A DNA stretch of 64,000 nucleotides, taken from assembly GCF_000812665.2 (NCBI RefSeq), contig NZ_CP014327.1, forward strand, positions 124,001 to 188,000. Reading direction: 5' to 3'. The DNA is from Falsihalocynthiibacter arcticus (lineage in GTDB: Bacteria > Pseudomonadota > Alphaproteobacteria > Rhodobacterales > Rhodobacteraceae). Shown piece by piece: positions 52,324-60,987 of this stretch. Positions within the stretch are counted from its first letter, which is position 1; each line of letters begins with the position of its first letter. A program made the position numbers and the translations under genes. Below the pieces are notes generated by a model. That model searched no databases. It was given only the letters and a program-made list of their open reading frames with translations, and was not told where the DNA came from.

Positions 52324-52986
52324 TTACCCGCCGCGTGCCGCGCGGAACGGCGCGGGGGTCCAAGCACAGGCAAATCCGTCCCCATCAGGATCAATCCCTT
52401 TACTGTCTTTTTGAGGGCCGCCATTCTGCAAAAAGGCTTCCTGTGCATCGTTGGACGTCAGGTATTTTGAACAGGCCTTGGTGTACTTCTCCTGCGAATA
52501 CCGTCCCGACCGCGCATAGATCGACTCGCCGACTGAGTTAGTCGTTCCGAGCGCAAAGGCGATAACGGCAGTTGCACTTGATGTACTTGTACGCGATGGC
52601 AAAGCCGTTGGGTTAATCACTTGATATTGCGCCCGCTGTTCTGCCAAGCGCTCAGCATCACTTGCAATCGTTTCGCGCGCAGCAACAGCTTTGAAGCTCT
52701 GCTCGTCAGAAATCCCAGTTCTAGAGGCCTGAGGCTGACTTGGCGCGCCGTTCAGGTCCGGCGTTTGCTTTACAGCTTCTTCGAGCGCCAAAGAAATATT
52801 GGATGACCCCACGTCCTCGTCGGAAATCACCCCCGCCTGAACGGGACTGCCTTGAAGAGCTTGCGCAGTGTTGTAATTGTACCCCTCGAAATCGTCGAAG
52901 CCCACGCCGGAGTCTGGAACTCCCGACTGGCAAGCGACGAGGCCCAGCAGAGCGATCATAGAAACGACGGATAATGAGTTGCGCAT
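52324..52986 (-). CDS. lipoprotein with C-terminal excalibur calcium-binding motif
   Basis: A 220-residue lipoprotein. MRNSLSVVSMIALLGLVACQ is a type II signal with lipobox GLVAC. The middle is low-complexity and serine/threonine/alanine rich. The C terminus has an excalibur-type motif: YLTSNDAQEAFLQNGGPQKD and then DPDGDGFACAW, whose DxDxDG loop should bind calcium and whose two cysteines probably pair. AGAGGTAACT precedes the ATG at 52986. It lies just upstream of the amidase on the same strand, suggesting a joint role in the envelope. Confidence 0.82.
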   Translation of the reverse strand: MRNSLSVVSMIALLGLVACQSGVPDSGVGFDDFEGYNYNTAQALQGSPVQAGVISDEDVGSSNISLALEEAVKQTPDLNGAPSQPQASRTGISDEQSFKAVAARETIASDAERLAEQRAQYQVINPTALPSRTSTSSATAVIAFALGTTNSVGESIYARSGRYSQEKYTKACSKYLTSNDAQEAFLQNGGPQKDSKGIDPDGDGFACAWTPAPFRAARGG

Positions 52987-53015
52987 AGTTACCTCTGGTC
53001 GGTTGATCGTCGTGT

Positions 53016-54503
53016 TTACCACCAATTGTTTGGTTTGGAAACAAATCCTGCCGCAGTCTCAAGAGCATAGGCCGTATTGAGTAGATCGCCCTCTTCCCAC
53101 GGACGCCCGATCAATTGCAAACCAAGCGGCAATCCTTCGGAATTTAGCCCCGTTGGTACCGAAATACCCGGCAATCCAGCGAGGTTCACCGTCACGGTAA
53201 ATACATCGTTGAGGTACATTTTTACGGGATCGGCGTCACTCATTTCGCCAAGCCCAAAGGCGGCCGAAGGAGTCGCAGGTGTCAGGATCGCATCCACACC
53301 TGCGGCAAACACATCGTCAAAGTCCCTCTTAATCAAGGCTCTAACGCGGCGCGCACGGTTGTAATACGCATCATAGAACCCTGCTGACAGCACATAAGTA
53401 CCGATCATCACACGGCGCTGAACCTCGGAGCCAAACCCTTCGGCGCGGGTTTTTTCGTACATGTCATCAATGCCATCGCCCGCCGCCAATTTGGCGCGGT
53501 GACCATAGCGCACGCCATCATAGCGGGCAAGGTTCGAGGAAGCTTCGGCGGGAGCGATCACATAATAGGCAGGCAGCGCATATTTCGTGTGCGGCAGGCT
53601 GATGTTCACGATCTCAGCGCCCGCACTTTTGAGCATCTCGGTGCCTTCGGCCCAGAGCTTTTCGATCTCTGCGGGCATGCCGTCCATGTGATATTCGGCT
53701 GGGATGCCGATTTTTTTGCCTTTGATGTCGCCCGTCAAAGCGGCCTCAAAATTTGGAACGGGTATGTCATACGAGGTGCTGTCCTTGGCGTCATGGCTGG
53801 CCATGGCTTCCATCATGATCGCCGCGTCACGCACGGTTTTGGTCATGGGGCCAGCTTGATCGAGCGAGCTGGCGAAGGCCACAACACCCCAACGCGAGAC
53901 ACGTCCGTAGGTCGGCTTGAGGCCAACGATGCCCGTGAATGCGGCTGGTTGACGGATCGAGCCGCCGGTATCTGTGCCCGTCGCGGCAAGGCAAAGGTCC
54001 GCCGAAACCGCGCTCGCGCTGCCGCCCGAAGATCCGCCCGGTGTCAGCGCGGCATCGCTACCTTCGCGGCGCCACGGGTTGATCACGTCGCCGTAAACCG
54101 AGGTCTCGTTGCTCGAACCCATAGCGAATTCGTCCATGTTCAATTTGCCAAGCATAACCGCGCCGCTGTCCCAAAGATTTTGGGTGACCGTGCTTTCGTA
54201 TTCTGGCTTAAAACCTGCAAGGATCGCAGAAGCGGCTTGGCTTGGAACACCTTTGGTACAGAACAAATCCTTAATACCCAACGGGATACCGCACATATCA
54301 GGCGCATCGCCCGTGGCAATCCGCTCATCTGCAGCGGCGGATTGTGCGTGGGCAATCTCTGGTGTGTTGTGCACGAACGCGTTCAACGCACCGGATTTCC
54401 CGATAGCCGTAAGGCAAGCTTCGGTAAGCTCAACCGAGGTAAAATCACCCTTGCGCAAACCGTCGCGCGCACCGGAAATAGTCAGTTTGTTTAGATCGGT
54501 CAT
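53016..54503 (-). CDS. gatA: Asp-tRNA(Asn)/Glu-tRNA(Gln) amidotransferase subunit A
   Basis: A 495-residue amidase-signature enzyme that releases ammonia from glutamine for GatB. The Ser-cisSer-Lys triad is visible: lysine in [14 protein letters not shown], and both serines in [16 protein letters not shown] and [15 protein letters not shown]. It starts at the ATG at 54503, sharing one base with the gatC stop (TAATG). gatB is not in the window. The pathway indicates that Gln-tRNA, and possibly Asn-tRNA, are made indirectly. Confidence 0.96.
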   Translation of the reverse strand: MTDLNKLTISGARDGLRKGDFTSVELTEACLTAIGKSGALNAFVHNTPEIAHAQSAAADERIATGDAPDMCGIPLGIKDLFCTKGVPSQAASAILAGFKPEYESTVTQNLWDSGAVMLGKLNMDEFAMGSSNETSVYGDVINPWRREGSDAALTPGGSSGGSASAVSADLCLAATGTDTGGSIRQPAAFTGIVGLKPTYGRVSRWGVVAFASSLDQAGPMTKTVRDAAIMMEAMASHDAKDSTSYDIPVPNFEAALTGDIKGKKIGIPAEYHMDGMPAEIEKLWAEGTEMLKSAGAEIVNISLPHTKYALPAYYVIAPAEASSNLARYDGVRYGHRAKLAAGDGIDDMYEKTRAEGFGSEVQRRVMIGTYVLSAGFYDAYYNRARRVRALIKRDFDDVFAAGVDAILTPATPSAAFGLGEMSDADPVKMYLNDVFTVTVNLAGLPGISVPTGLNSEGLPLGLQLIGRPWEEGDLLNTAYALETAAGFVSKPNNWW

Positions 54504-54790
54504 TATTCCACCACCTTCGGCACGACAAAAAAGCCTTCGCGAGAGTCCGGCGCATTGGCCAAAACCTGTTCTTGGATGTCGCCATCCGTCACGATGTCTT
54601 TGCGGCGTTTTAGGCGCTGAGGTGTGACCGATGTCATAGGCTCTATGCCCTCAACGTCAACCTCATTGAGCTGCTCGATAAACCCGAGGATTGTGTTGAA
54701 TTCTTCTGCCAGCGCAGGAAGCGCCTCGTCAGCGACGCGAATGCGGGCCAGTTTTGCCACGCGCGCAGCAGTATCCTTGTCAATCGACAT
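54503..54790 (-). CDS. gatC: Asp-tRNA(Asn)/Glu-tRNA(Gln) amidotransferase subunit C
   Basis: A 95-residue subunit that wraps around GatA and stabilises the GatAB complex. [20 protein letters not shown] and [20 protein letters not shown] are the conserved early part, and FFVVPKVVE the usual end. It is first in a gatCA operon, overlapping gatA by one base. GGAGACCCCCT precedes the ATG. Confidence 0.95.
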   Translation of the reverse strand: MSIDKDTAARVAKLARIRVADEALPALAEEFNTILGFIEQLNEVDVEGIEPMTSVTPQRLKRRKDIVTDGDIQEQVLANAPDSREGFFVVPKVVE

Positions 54791-54872
54791 AGGGGGTCTC
54801 CGTCAGCTCAATTGGTTCAATTCTTATTTAGCATTTAACCCGCGAGCGCAGGGGGAGCAAGACCGCAATGCC

Positions 54873-55226
54873 CTACCCGATCAGGATGATGACCCACGCG
54901 CCCCCCGCAGCAATGGCGGTAATAGTAACGCCCGCACTTCCGGCGTCTTTTGCCGCCTTTGCCAGCGGATGATACGCGGGTGATAGATAGTCGATACAGC
55001 GCTCAATTGCGGTGTTGTAGCATTCCGCCGCCAACACGAGAATGCCCAGCGCAACTATTAGGGCCCGTTCAGCAGTGGATAAATCCAATACCATCGCGAG
55101 GGTAAAGGAGGCGGCATTGGCCCAGACCCATTGTTGCAGACTGGCTTCTTCACGCCAAATCATACGCCAACCTTCCCAAGACCACTTCGCACGGTCCGAA
55201 AATCGTTTCCATTGCTCAACAATCAT
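54873..55226 (-). CDS. dgkA: diacylglycerol kinase (DgkA family)
   Basis: A 117-residue integral membrane kinase with three helices, recycling diacylglycerol or undecaprenol. RFSDRAKWSWEGWRMIWREE is the amphipathic N-terminal helix, and AAECYNTAIERCIDYLSP carries the catalytic ExxNTAIE-type motif. AKDAGSAGVTITAIAAGGAW follows. It overlaps the IMPACT-type gene upstream by 4 bp and is the last gene of an M48-IMPACT-dgkA operon. Confidence 0.92.
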   Translation of the reverse strand: MIVEQWKRFSDRAKWSWEGWRMIWREEASLQQWVWANAASFTLAMVLDLSTAERALIVALGILVLAAECYNTAIERCIDYLSPAYHPLAKAAKDAGSAGVTITAIAAGGAWVIILIG

Positions 55227-55579
55227 TTTGCACTCCGATTTTCAAGATAGTGACGGACGCAATCCTGAACGCGTCGAAAACGATCGCCCCCTAATTTCGT
55301 GCCACCATACCACCGCGTCACGACGACAATATGGTTTTGAAGATCTTCACGCTCCAACATCCGCAGAATAACAGTGCCTGCGCCACTCTCTCCGTCGTCG
55401 GCCTTTACGGGGCCATCCTCAAGCAAAACCGCCCATGTGTTATGGGTCGCTTTGGCGTATTTCTTTTGCTTCTTGAGAGTTTTCAAAAAGGCGAGCGCAT
55501 CGTCGCGACTTGTGATTTCCCCACCTGAAACCGCATATTTACTGCCTCTATCCGTCAAAAAACCTTCAATTTGCAACAT
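55223..55579 (-). CDS. IMPACT/YigZ N-domain protein (UPF0029)
   Basis: A 118-residue protein consisting only of the IMPACT N-terminal domain: YAVSGGEITSRDDALAFLKT, KATHNTWAVLLEDGPVKADD, then DDGESGAGTVILRMLE and VVTRWYGGTKLGGDRFRR. Full YigZ proteins are near 200 residues with an EF-G-like C-terminal domain that is absent here; short forms are frequent in Rhodobacterales. Function unknown. It overlaps dgkA by 4 bp and shares one base with the M48 gene. Confidence 0.85.
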   Translation of the reverse strand: MLQIEGFLTDRGSKYAVSGGEITSRDDALAFLKTLKKQKKYAKATHNTWAVLLEDGPVKADDGESGAGTVILRMLEREDLQNHIVVVTRWYGGTKLGGDRFRRVQDCVRHYLENRSAK

Positions 55580-56310
55580 TAAGCACCATAAACCGCGGAG
55601 CGCACGGTTTCGATCCGGTCCGCATTGGAGGGATGTGATCCAAGGAACTCTTCGCCTGGATCAGGAATGCGGGTAAAATAGGCGACCCCGATTTCAGGAT
55701 CAAATCCAGCCTCCAACGCGATCAAAGCCCCCAATTGATCCGCCTCAAGTTCATGCTGTTTGGAAAATTGGCGCGACCCAACGAAGGCCCCGATGTCGCG
55801 TGCGGTTTCGATTGCCTCCGGATCGGCCCCCAAAATTGTAGCTGTAAAACTTCCCAGCATAGCGCCCTGATTGGCCATAGCCATCTGTTGCTCAAGATGA
55901 CCCGCCACGTGGTGGGCCGCTTCATGTCCTATAACAAAAGCAAGTTCATCATCATTTTGCACTTCATCCAAAAGCGAAATGGTCACGGCCAAAACCGGCC
56001 GGCCATTCTCACTCAGAAACTGATAGGCATTCGATGGTTGGTGTGCGCGGTCGTCCATGACGATCAGGAAATCGCAATTTCCACGCGTTCGGGCCTCATG
56101 GCAAAAGGACTCTGCAACAATTTCAATACGCCCCGCGACACGCAAAAAGTCTTGCTCACTCATTCCCTTGCCATTGGTGTGGATAGTACCAAAGTGTTCA
56201 ACCCTTTCAATTGGTTGAACATTTTTCGAAGCAGTCGTTGAAACACATCCCGCAACACCCGCAAGAAGCGCTAAACCTCGTAAAACTTTCACTGAAAACA
56301 CCTTCAACAT
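55579..56310 (-). CDS. M48 family metallopeptidase, lipoprotein
   Basis: A 243-residue zinc protease of the outer envelope. MLKVFSVKVLRGLALLAGVA leads to lipobox GVAGC. The active site is FVIGHEAAHHVAGHLEQQ (HExxH) and the third ligand glutamate is in QHELEADQLGALIALEAGFD. FLGSHPSNADRIETVRSA is the typical end. It resembles LoiP/BepA-type quality-control proteases, though it lacks TPR repeats. It is first gene of the M48-IMPACT-dgkA operon. Confidence 0.92.
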   Translation of the reverse strand: MLKVFSVKVLRGLALLAGVAGCVSTTASKNVQPIERVEHFGTIHTNGKGMSEQDFLRVAGRIEIVAESFCHEARTRGNCDFLIVMDDRAHQPSNAYQFLSENGRPVLAVTISLLDEVQNDDELAFVIGHEAAHHVAGHLEQQMAMANQGAMLGSFTATILGADPEAIETARDIGAFVGSRQFSKQHELEADQLGALIALEAGFDPEIGVAYFTRIPDPGEEFLGSHPSNADRIETVRSAVYGA

Positions 56311-56396
56311 CCCGTCTTTTTAACATGTTGACGGTCTTTTTCTAGCCCACACTGCGTTGCTGTTGCAATTATTCGGTCAAAAGCTAAACTGAATGT

Positions 56397-56636
56397 ATGT
56401 TTACAATAGAGCATGATTTTGAAGCCACTATTATTACCCTGATCGACGAGGGCACCCCCTTTCTTCAGGGCGACATCACCATAAATGCGTTCCAGGACTG
56501 TATCACGGTTGAGCAGGTCGATCCGCAAACAGATCGCCTTCAACGTATCACCATTTCAATGACCCAACTTCAGGAATTGCAATCGGCTCTCAACCTTCCT
56601 GAAGGCAGCTATCGAGTGGCAGAAGACCCCGAATAG
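56397..56636 (+). CDS. small conserved protein of unknown function
   Basis: A 79-residue soluble protein, MFTIEHDFEATIITLIDEGT at the start, with beta-rich spacing (DCITVEQVDPQTDRLQRITI) and an acidic end (YRVAEDPE). No named domain is recognised. Codon pattern and composition look normal, and the frame fills the space between divergent M48 and convergent DUF167 with only 1 bp before the latter's stop. No strong ribosome site is seen. Likely real but functionally unknown. Confidence 0.65.
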   Translation: MFTIEHDFEATIITLIDEGTPFLQGDITINAFQDCITVEQVDPQTDRLQRITISMTQLQELQSALNLPEGSYRVAEDPE

Positions 56637-56637
56637 A

Positions 56638-56886
56638 TCATTCCATCACACGGAAAACCTTATTTCTTGACGTTTCCCCGCGCAGCAAAACAAGACGTGT
56701 TTTGGGAACGCCCATCGCCTTGGACAGAAGCTTTACAATCGCAGCATTCGCCTTCCCGCCCTCGGCGACCACCGTGACATAGACCCGCAACCCCGTCTGC
56801 GTTTCGACAATTCGATTACGGCTGGCTTTAGGTGTTGCAACGATTGCAATTTCGGCTCCCCTGATGGCAAGATGCTTTAAATCCAA
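56638..56886 (-). CDS. DUF167/YggU family protein
   Basis: An 82-residue protein of the DUF167 (YggU) family: IAIVATPKASRNRIVETQTG, LRVYVTVVAEGGKANAAIVK and KTRLVLLRGETSRNKVFRV. Function unknown. The family begins about ten residues before the first strand, so the TTG at 56886 with GGAGG seven bases upstream is the probable start. The open frame to 57024 overlaps the next gene's promoter and has low-complexity cysteine/arginine sequence. Confidence 0.85.
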   Translation of the reverse strand: MDLKHLAIRGAEIAIVATPKASRNRIVETQTGLRVYVTVVAEGGKANAAIVKLLSKAMGVPKTRLVLLRGETSRNKVFRVME

Positions 56887-57036
56887 TGAACGCCCTCCAC
56901 TCTCTGCCCCCTGTTTGATGCGAAACTTTGGCGCGCAGCCTTGCCAGCACCATGTGTTTGCGGCACATCTGCGTATGTTACGCCTTGAAAGCTGAGGATT
57001 AAACTCCGACATGCTAGAAAACACCGACGAGGACTT

Positions 57037-57615
57037 ATGCCCAAACCAAATCCTGCCGCAATGGAATTCCTGTTATCTCGGCGCTCACGACCTGCGAAAA
57101 CTCTTACGTTCCCCATTCCTTCCGCACAAGATTTGCACCCAATTCTAACGGCTGCTGCGCGCACGCCGGACCATGGGAAGCTCGAGCCTTGGAGATTCAT
57201 CGTCCTCGCGGACGCGGCGCTTCCTCGCCTTGCCGACCTAACCGATCAACGTGGGGCGGCCCTTGGACTTGATGATGAAAAACGAGCGAAATCAAAAACT
57301 CAATTCTCCAACGCGGGACTTGTCGTTGCGGTCGTGTCTTCTCCAAAATCGTCTGAAAAAGTGCCGTATTTGGAGCAGGTCTATTCGGCGGGTGCCGTAT
57401 GTTTAGCTCTTGTGAACGCGGCCCTTGCCTCTGGTTGGGGTGCAAATTGGCTCACGGGCTGGATGGCCTATGATCCAGAAATCCTCACAGAGGGGCTCGG
57501 GCTTGGAGAGGGAGAGACCGTTGCAGGTTTCATCCATCTAGGCACCGAAACTTCTACGCCTCCGGAGCGTCCACGCCCTGATCTTGCGGCTATCACAACT
57601 TGGGTAACAGAATGA
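57037..57615 (+). CDS. nitroreductase family protein
   Basis: A 192-residue flavoprotein of the nitroreductase fold. LLSRRSRPAKTLTFPIPSAQ opens the FMN-binding site, and AAARTPDHGKLEPWRFIVL is the conserved block of the YdjA-like branch. ALASGWGANWLTGW and ETVAGFIHLGT follow. It uses FMN and NAD(P)H on an unknown acceptor. GAGGACTT precedes the ATG. Its stop overlaps the EI24 gene start (ATGA), so the two are coupled. Confidence 0.9.
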   Translation: MPKPNPAAMEFLLSRRSRPAKTLTFPIPSAQDLHPILTAAARTPDHGKLEPWRFIVLADAALPRLADLTDQRGAALGLDDEKRAKSKTQFSNAGLVVAVVSSPKSSEKVPYLEQVYSAGAVCLALVNAALASGWGANWLTGWMAYDPEILTEGLGLGEGETVAGFIHLGTETSTPPERPRPDLAAITTWVTE

Positions 57616-58298
57616 TATTTGGCGATTTTTTCAAGTCCCTCGCACAGCTTTCGGATCGCCGCTTTCGCCTCGTCCTCTGGAAGGGTGTCGGCCTTTCCTT
57701 CCTGCTGCTGTTTGGTATTTACGTCGTGTTCGTGACGGGTATCAATTGGTTCATTCCTGAGTCTGTGACCTTGCCGTGGGTTGGGAATATCACGGTCCTG
57801 AAAAGTATTTTCAGCTGGGCCTCGATCCTCTTGATGATCCTGCTTTCGATGTTTTTGATGATCCCCGTCGCCAGCGCTTTCACAGGTTTTTTTCTGGATG
57901 AAGTTGCCGAGGCCGTGGAGGACAAACACTACCCGCAGCTCCCCCCCGCCCCCAAAATGCCGTTCGGTGATACGGTCGTGGATACGGTCAATTTTCTTGG
58001 TCTCATTGTGGGACTAAACATAGTCGGTCTTGTCGTCTTCCCGTTTTTTGGCCCCCTCGCCCCCATAATGTTCCTAGGACTGAACGGTTTTTTACTTGGC
58101 CGCGAGTATTTCCAAATGGCAGCGATGCGCCGATTAGGCCGTGTTCAAGGCCGTGCATTAATGTCAAAAAACCGAGGCGAAATCTGGATCGCAGGCGCGC
58201 TCATGGCGCTCCCCCTGCTCATCCCGTTCGTCAACCTTTTTGTACCCGTCCTTGCCGCGGCAACATTCACCCACATGTTTCAGCGCCTTAGGCCCTAA
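57612..58298 (+). CDS. EI24 domain membrane protein (CysZ-like)
   Basis: A 228-residue membrane protein with about four long helices. FFKSLAQLSDRRFRLVLWKG opens it, and SMFLMIPVASAFTGFFLDEV plus VEDKHYPQLPPAP are the hallmark of the EI24/CysZ family. FFGPLAPIMFLGLNGFLLGR follows. CysZ transports sulfate in Escherichia coli, but most EI24 proteins are uncharacterised. The ATG at 57612 overlaps the nitroreductase stop by 4 bp. Confidence 0.88.
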   Translation: MIFGDFFKSLAQLSDRRFRLVLWKGVGLSFLLLFGIYVVFVTGINWFIPESVTLPWVGNITVLKSIFSWASILLMILLSMFLMIPVASAFTGFFLDEVAEAVEDKHYPQLPPAPKMPFGDTVVDTVNFLGLIVGLNIVGLVVFPFFGPLAPIMFLGLNGFLLGREYFQMAAMRRLGRVQGRALMSKNRGEIWIAGALMALPLLIPFVNLFVPVLAAATFTHMFQRLRP

Positions 58299-58579
58299 GA
58301 CGCAGGAACCTCTGGGGGAAGGCGATTCATCCAATCAATATCACGCACGGTAATTGTATCTGTCACGATAATCGTGAAAATGATCGCCCAAAGTACAGTG
58401 GTAATCAGGGTCACAATGATGGCCCGCTTTTTAAGCTGGGGATCCACGGGCGCAGACGACGGCGTGCCCGGTACAACTTCGCCCATGTCTTGTTGTGATT
58501 TAAGCCGAATGGGCAATACAACAAAAAGCGTCATAAACCAGAGGACAGAATAAAGAACGATTGCGGAAGTAATGGCCAT
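58295..58579 (-). CDS. DUF1467 family membrane protein
   Basis: A 94-residue protein with two membrane helices (about 3-23 and 52-75), separated by a short charged loop (RLKSQQDMGEVVPGTPSSAP). SAIVLYSVLWFMTLFVVLPI is the DUF1467 signature. Function unknown. It follows methylmalonyl-CoA epimerase with a one-base overlap, an order common in Alphaproteobacteria, and is convergent with EI24, overlapping it by 4 bp. Confidence 0.9.
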   Translation of the reverse strand: MAITSAIVLYSVLWFMTLFVVLPIRLKSQQDMGEVVPGTPSSAPVDPQLKKRAIIVTLITTVLWAIIFTIIVTDTITVRDIDWMNRLPPEVPAS

Positions 58580-58983
58580 TATATTTGCTCCAATTCAATG
58601 AGGGTGCCGTTGAAATCCTTGGGATGCAGGAATAACACAGGCTTGCCATGCGCACCGATCTTCGGCTCCCCCGTTCCCAAAATACGTGCGCCTTTTGTCA
58701 AAAGATGGTCGCGCGCAGTCAGGATATCATCAACTTCGTAACAGATATGGTGAATCCCACCGGACGGATTCTTTGCCAGAAAACCGTTAATCGGGCTATC
58801 TTCGCCCAAGGGAAATAACAGTTCTATTTTTGTGTTGGGTAGTTCGATAAATACAACCGTCACCCCATGATCTGGTTCGTCCTGAGGCGCACCAACACTC
58901 GCCCCAAGTGTGTCGCGATATTGCGCAACAGCGGCGTCCAAATCCGGCACGGCAATCGCAACGTGGTTTAAGCGACCAATCAT
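58579..58983 (-). CDS. mce: methylmalonyl-CoA epimerase
   Basis: A 134-residue VOC-fold enzyme that interconverts (S)- and (R)-methylmalonyl-CoA, linking carboxylase to mutase. MIGRLNHVAIAVPDLDAAVA supplies the first metal histidine. TKIELLFPLGEDSPINGFLA and GGIHHICYEVDDI are the epimerase signature with further ligands, and LIELEQI the end. GGGAGAAACAC precedes the ATG. It is 44 kb or more away from pccB and the mutase but belongs to the same pathway. Confidence 0.93.
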   Translation of the reverse strand: MIGRLNHVAIAVPDLDAAVAQYRDTLGASVGAPQDEPDHGVTVVFIELPNTKIELLFPLGEDSPINGFLAKNPSGGIHHICYEVDDILTARDHLLTKGARILGTGEPKIGAHGKPVLFLHPKDFNGTLIELEQI

Positions 58984-59170
58984 GTGTTTCTCCCATATTC
59001 AAGGTGTCTCACTATCCTATAGGGCGCTTCCGCGTGCAATGGGATAGGGGCAAGTGCGACAGAAAAGCGACGAAAGGGTCGGCCGTTTTAACGAGTCGTT
59101 ATCCCTTAATCTTGTTTAATACGATTCTGCACCCAGCTCTTTCTGCATAAACCACGCAGACAAACTTAGA

Positions 59171-59899
59171 ATGGAAAAGGAAATGGACGATCTTAGTAAA
59201 TTCATGAACAGCCCACCGCCAACACCGACGCGCCCCTTACTTGGAGTTACCGTATTGGTGGTCGAAGATAGCCGGTACGCCAGTGAAGCCATGCGCATGT
59301 TGTGTTTGCGTTCTGGCGCCCGAATTCGACGCGCCGATTGTCTGCGGTCTGCGCGAAAGCACCTTCAAGTCTTCAATCCAACAGTTGTTATCGTTGATAT
59401 GGGGTTGCCTGACGGCTCCGGTGCAGAATTATTGGCTGAATTAAGTCAGACTGCTTCCCCAATTTCAGTTCTTCTGGCGACCTCAGGAGATTCAGGCTTG
59501 GAAGAGGAAGCAATTGCCGCTGGAGCGGTTGGTTTTTTGTCCAAGCCTGTGAACAATTTGGCGCAATTCCAGAATGCAATCCTAGCGCATTTACCCACCG
59601 AAGATCACCCCCCTGGGCCGCGCCTCCTTAATAACGAACAGATTGTCATAGACAAACTCGCTCTTCGCGACGATTTCGCTCACGTAGAAGAGGTCCTCGC
59701 CCAAAATACCGATGGTGAAACGCTGGATTATCTTGCGCATTTCATTTCCGGAATCGCCCAAACGGCGCAGGACGGTCAATTGATCGAAGCAGCAAATGCT
59801 TTGGCACATGATCGCGCACAAGGCCGCTCAACGCGCACAGACGTCGAGCGGATATCGTCAATGCTACGCGCACGCCTAGAGGAACGCACCTCCATTTAA
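59171..59899 (+). CDS. receiver-domain protein with an unassigned C-terminal helical domain
   Basis: A 242-residue response regulator. The receiver (about 24-145) is complete: VLVVEDSRYASEAM acidic pocket, phosphorylated aspartate in VVIVDMGLPDGSGAEL, threonine/serine switch in LLATSGDSG, and lysine in GFLSKPVNN. The C-terminal 90 residues are helical (DFAHVEEVLAQNTDGETLDY, QDGQLIEAANALAHDRAQG), with no HTH, GGDEF or clear Hpt histidine motif. Start at 59171 or 59183; neither is decisive. There is no kinase gene nearby, so it is an orphan. Confidence 0.82.
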   Translation: MEKEMDDLSKFMNSPPPTPTRPLLGVTVLVVEDSRYASEAMRMLCLRSGARIRRADCLRSARKHLQVFNPTVVIVDMGLPDGSGAELLAELSQTASPISVLLATSGDSGLEEEAIAAGAVGFLSKPVNNLAQFQNAILAHLPTEDHPPGPRLLNNEQIVIDKLALRDDFAHVEEVLAQNTDGETLDYLAHFISGIAQTAQDGQLIEAANALAHDRAQGRSTRTDVERISSMLRARLEERTSI

Positions 59900-59903
59900 G
59901 TCC

Positions 59904-60620
59904 TCATTTCAAAACGGGGTCGGAAGACGCGCGCACAATGCCTGTAAGATCTTTAAGGCTTATAATTTGAGCACCGGATTCGCTGAAGTTCTGCGGAGCT
60001 AGCCACGTTTTGTACGCCTCTTTTAGAGCCGGCCATTCCTTATCGATTGCCGCAAACCAGACGGTGTCACGATTTTTGCCTTTTACGATCGCGGCTTGCC
60101 GAAAAACGCCTTCATAGCTCAGGCCTAATCGCTGTGCCGCACGGCGCGAAGGTATGTTGTTGGCATCGCATTTCCATTCGAAACGACGGTACCCCGCCTC
60201 AAAGGCCCACTCCATGGCCAAGTAAAAAGCTTCAGTGGCCGCACGTGTTTTTTGGAGTTCAGGCGCAAAATTAATATGCCCAATCTCGATTCCGCCAGCC
60301 TCTGGCGAAATCCGCAGAAAGCTCAAAACACCACAAACGTGACCATTCTTGAGGTCTCGCACTGCATAAAAGTATGGGTCATCTTTTTCTTCAACGCTTC
60401 GGGCCCAACGCAGATAATCAGCGGCGGAAGGAAATGGCCCATACGGTAAATAGTCCCAAAGAGCGTCGTCCACCGAGTTCGCCCCATGAAGGTCCGCGGC
60501 ATGGAGATCGGCATCAAGCCGCTCTAACGCAACAAAATCACCCTTCATTTCAAACGCTTCGGGACGTGGAGGAACCGTCCAGCCGCCGACATCGTCACCA
60601 AACCTCTTATTTTCCGTCAT
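59904..60620 (-). CDS. GNAT family N-acetyltransferase (RimJ/RimL type)
   Basis: A 238-residue acetyltransferase. MKGDFVALERLDADLHAADL and DDALWDYLPYGPFPS are typical of the RimJ/RimL-like branch, and EIGHINFAPELQKTRAATEA carries the acetyl-CoA loop. RRFEWKCDANNIPSRRAAQR and YEGVFRQAAIVKGKNRDTVW complete the pattern. The substrate could be a protein N terminus or a small amine. The start at 60620 is the ATG before TENKRFG; the longer frame to 60749 is basic-free filler with no ribosome site. Confidence 0.85.
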   Translation of the reverse strand: MTENKRFGDDVGGWTVPPRPEAFEMKGDFVALERLDADLHAADLHGANSVDDALWDYLPYGPFPSAADYLRWARSVEEKDDPYFYAVRDLKNGHVCGVLSFLRISPEAGGIEIGHINFAPELQKTRAATEAFYLAMEWAFEAGYRRFEWKCDANNIPSRRAAQRLGLSYEGVFRQAAIVKGKNRDTVWFAAIDKEWPALKEAYKTWLAPQNFSESGAQIISLKDLTGIVRASSDPVLK

Positions 60621-60804
60621 CGCTATCGGCTCTTCTTTCGTTTTCACCACAATTGACAATAATCCAACGACTGTCCAGCGCGTCTCTTCTACCCAAAACA
60701 CCTCATTTTCATCGCAATCTATCGCAGTAATTACCCGATTTTGCCCCACTGCTGCCGCATTCCAACGCGATTTTGAGGTAAGTCGGGAAATTTAGGAAAA
60801 CATC

Positions 60805-60984
60805 ATGATTGAGTATACCCAGAATGCTTTTAGCAATCCAAAGGTTGTCAAAGCCTTTGATTGGAGCGTGTTTGCAGGTGGGATGGTCAGTCTTGTATTT
60901 GCGATAGCCATGACAATCATGGGGGATGGCGAGACCCAAAATGCAGGTGCCCATTTGAACGGTGAAACACTCGCCAGTTTGTAA
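60805..60984 (+). CDS. small single-span membrane protein
   Basis: A 59-residue protein, MIEYTQNAFSNPKVVKAFDW at the start, then a single hydrophobic helix (SVFAGGMVSLVFAIAMTIMG) and a polar tail ending NGETLASL. AGGA eight bases before the ATG is a fair ribosome site. Size and layout (short polar head, one helix, polar tail) recall Flp-type pilins, but no prepilin cleavage site is visible. It converges with the DUF1501 gene, 3 bp away. Function unknown. Confidence 0.65.
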   Translation: MIEYTQNAFSNPKVVKAFDWSVFAGGMVSLVFAIAMTIMGDGETQNAGAHLNGETLASL

Positions 60985-60987
60985 GGA

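Noticed and set aside
53499-54494. 331-residue ORF antisense to gatA
   Set aside because: Shadow frame of gatA with no ribosome site and no recognisable domain.
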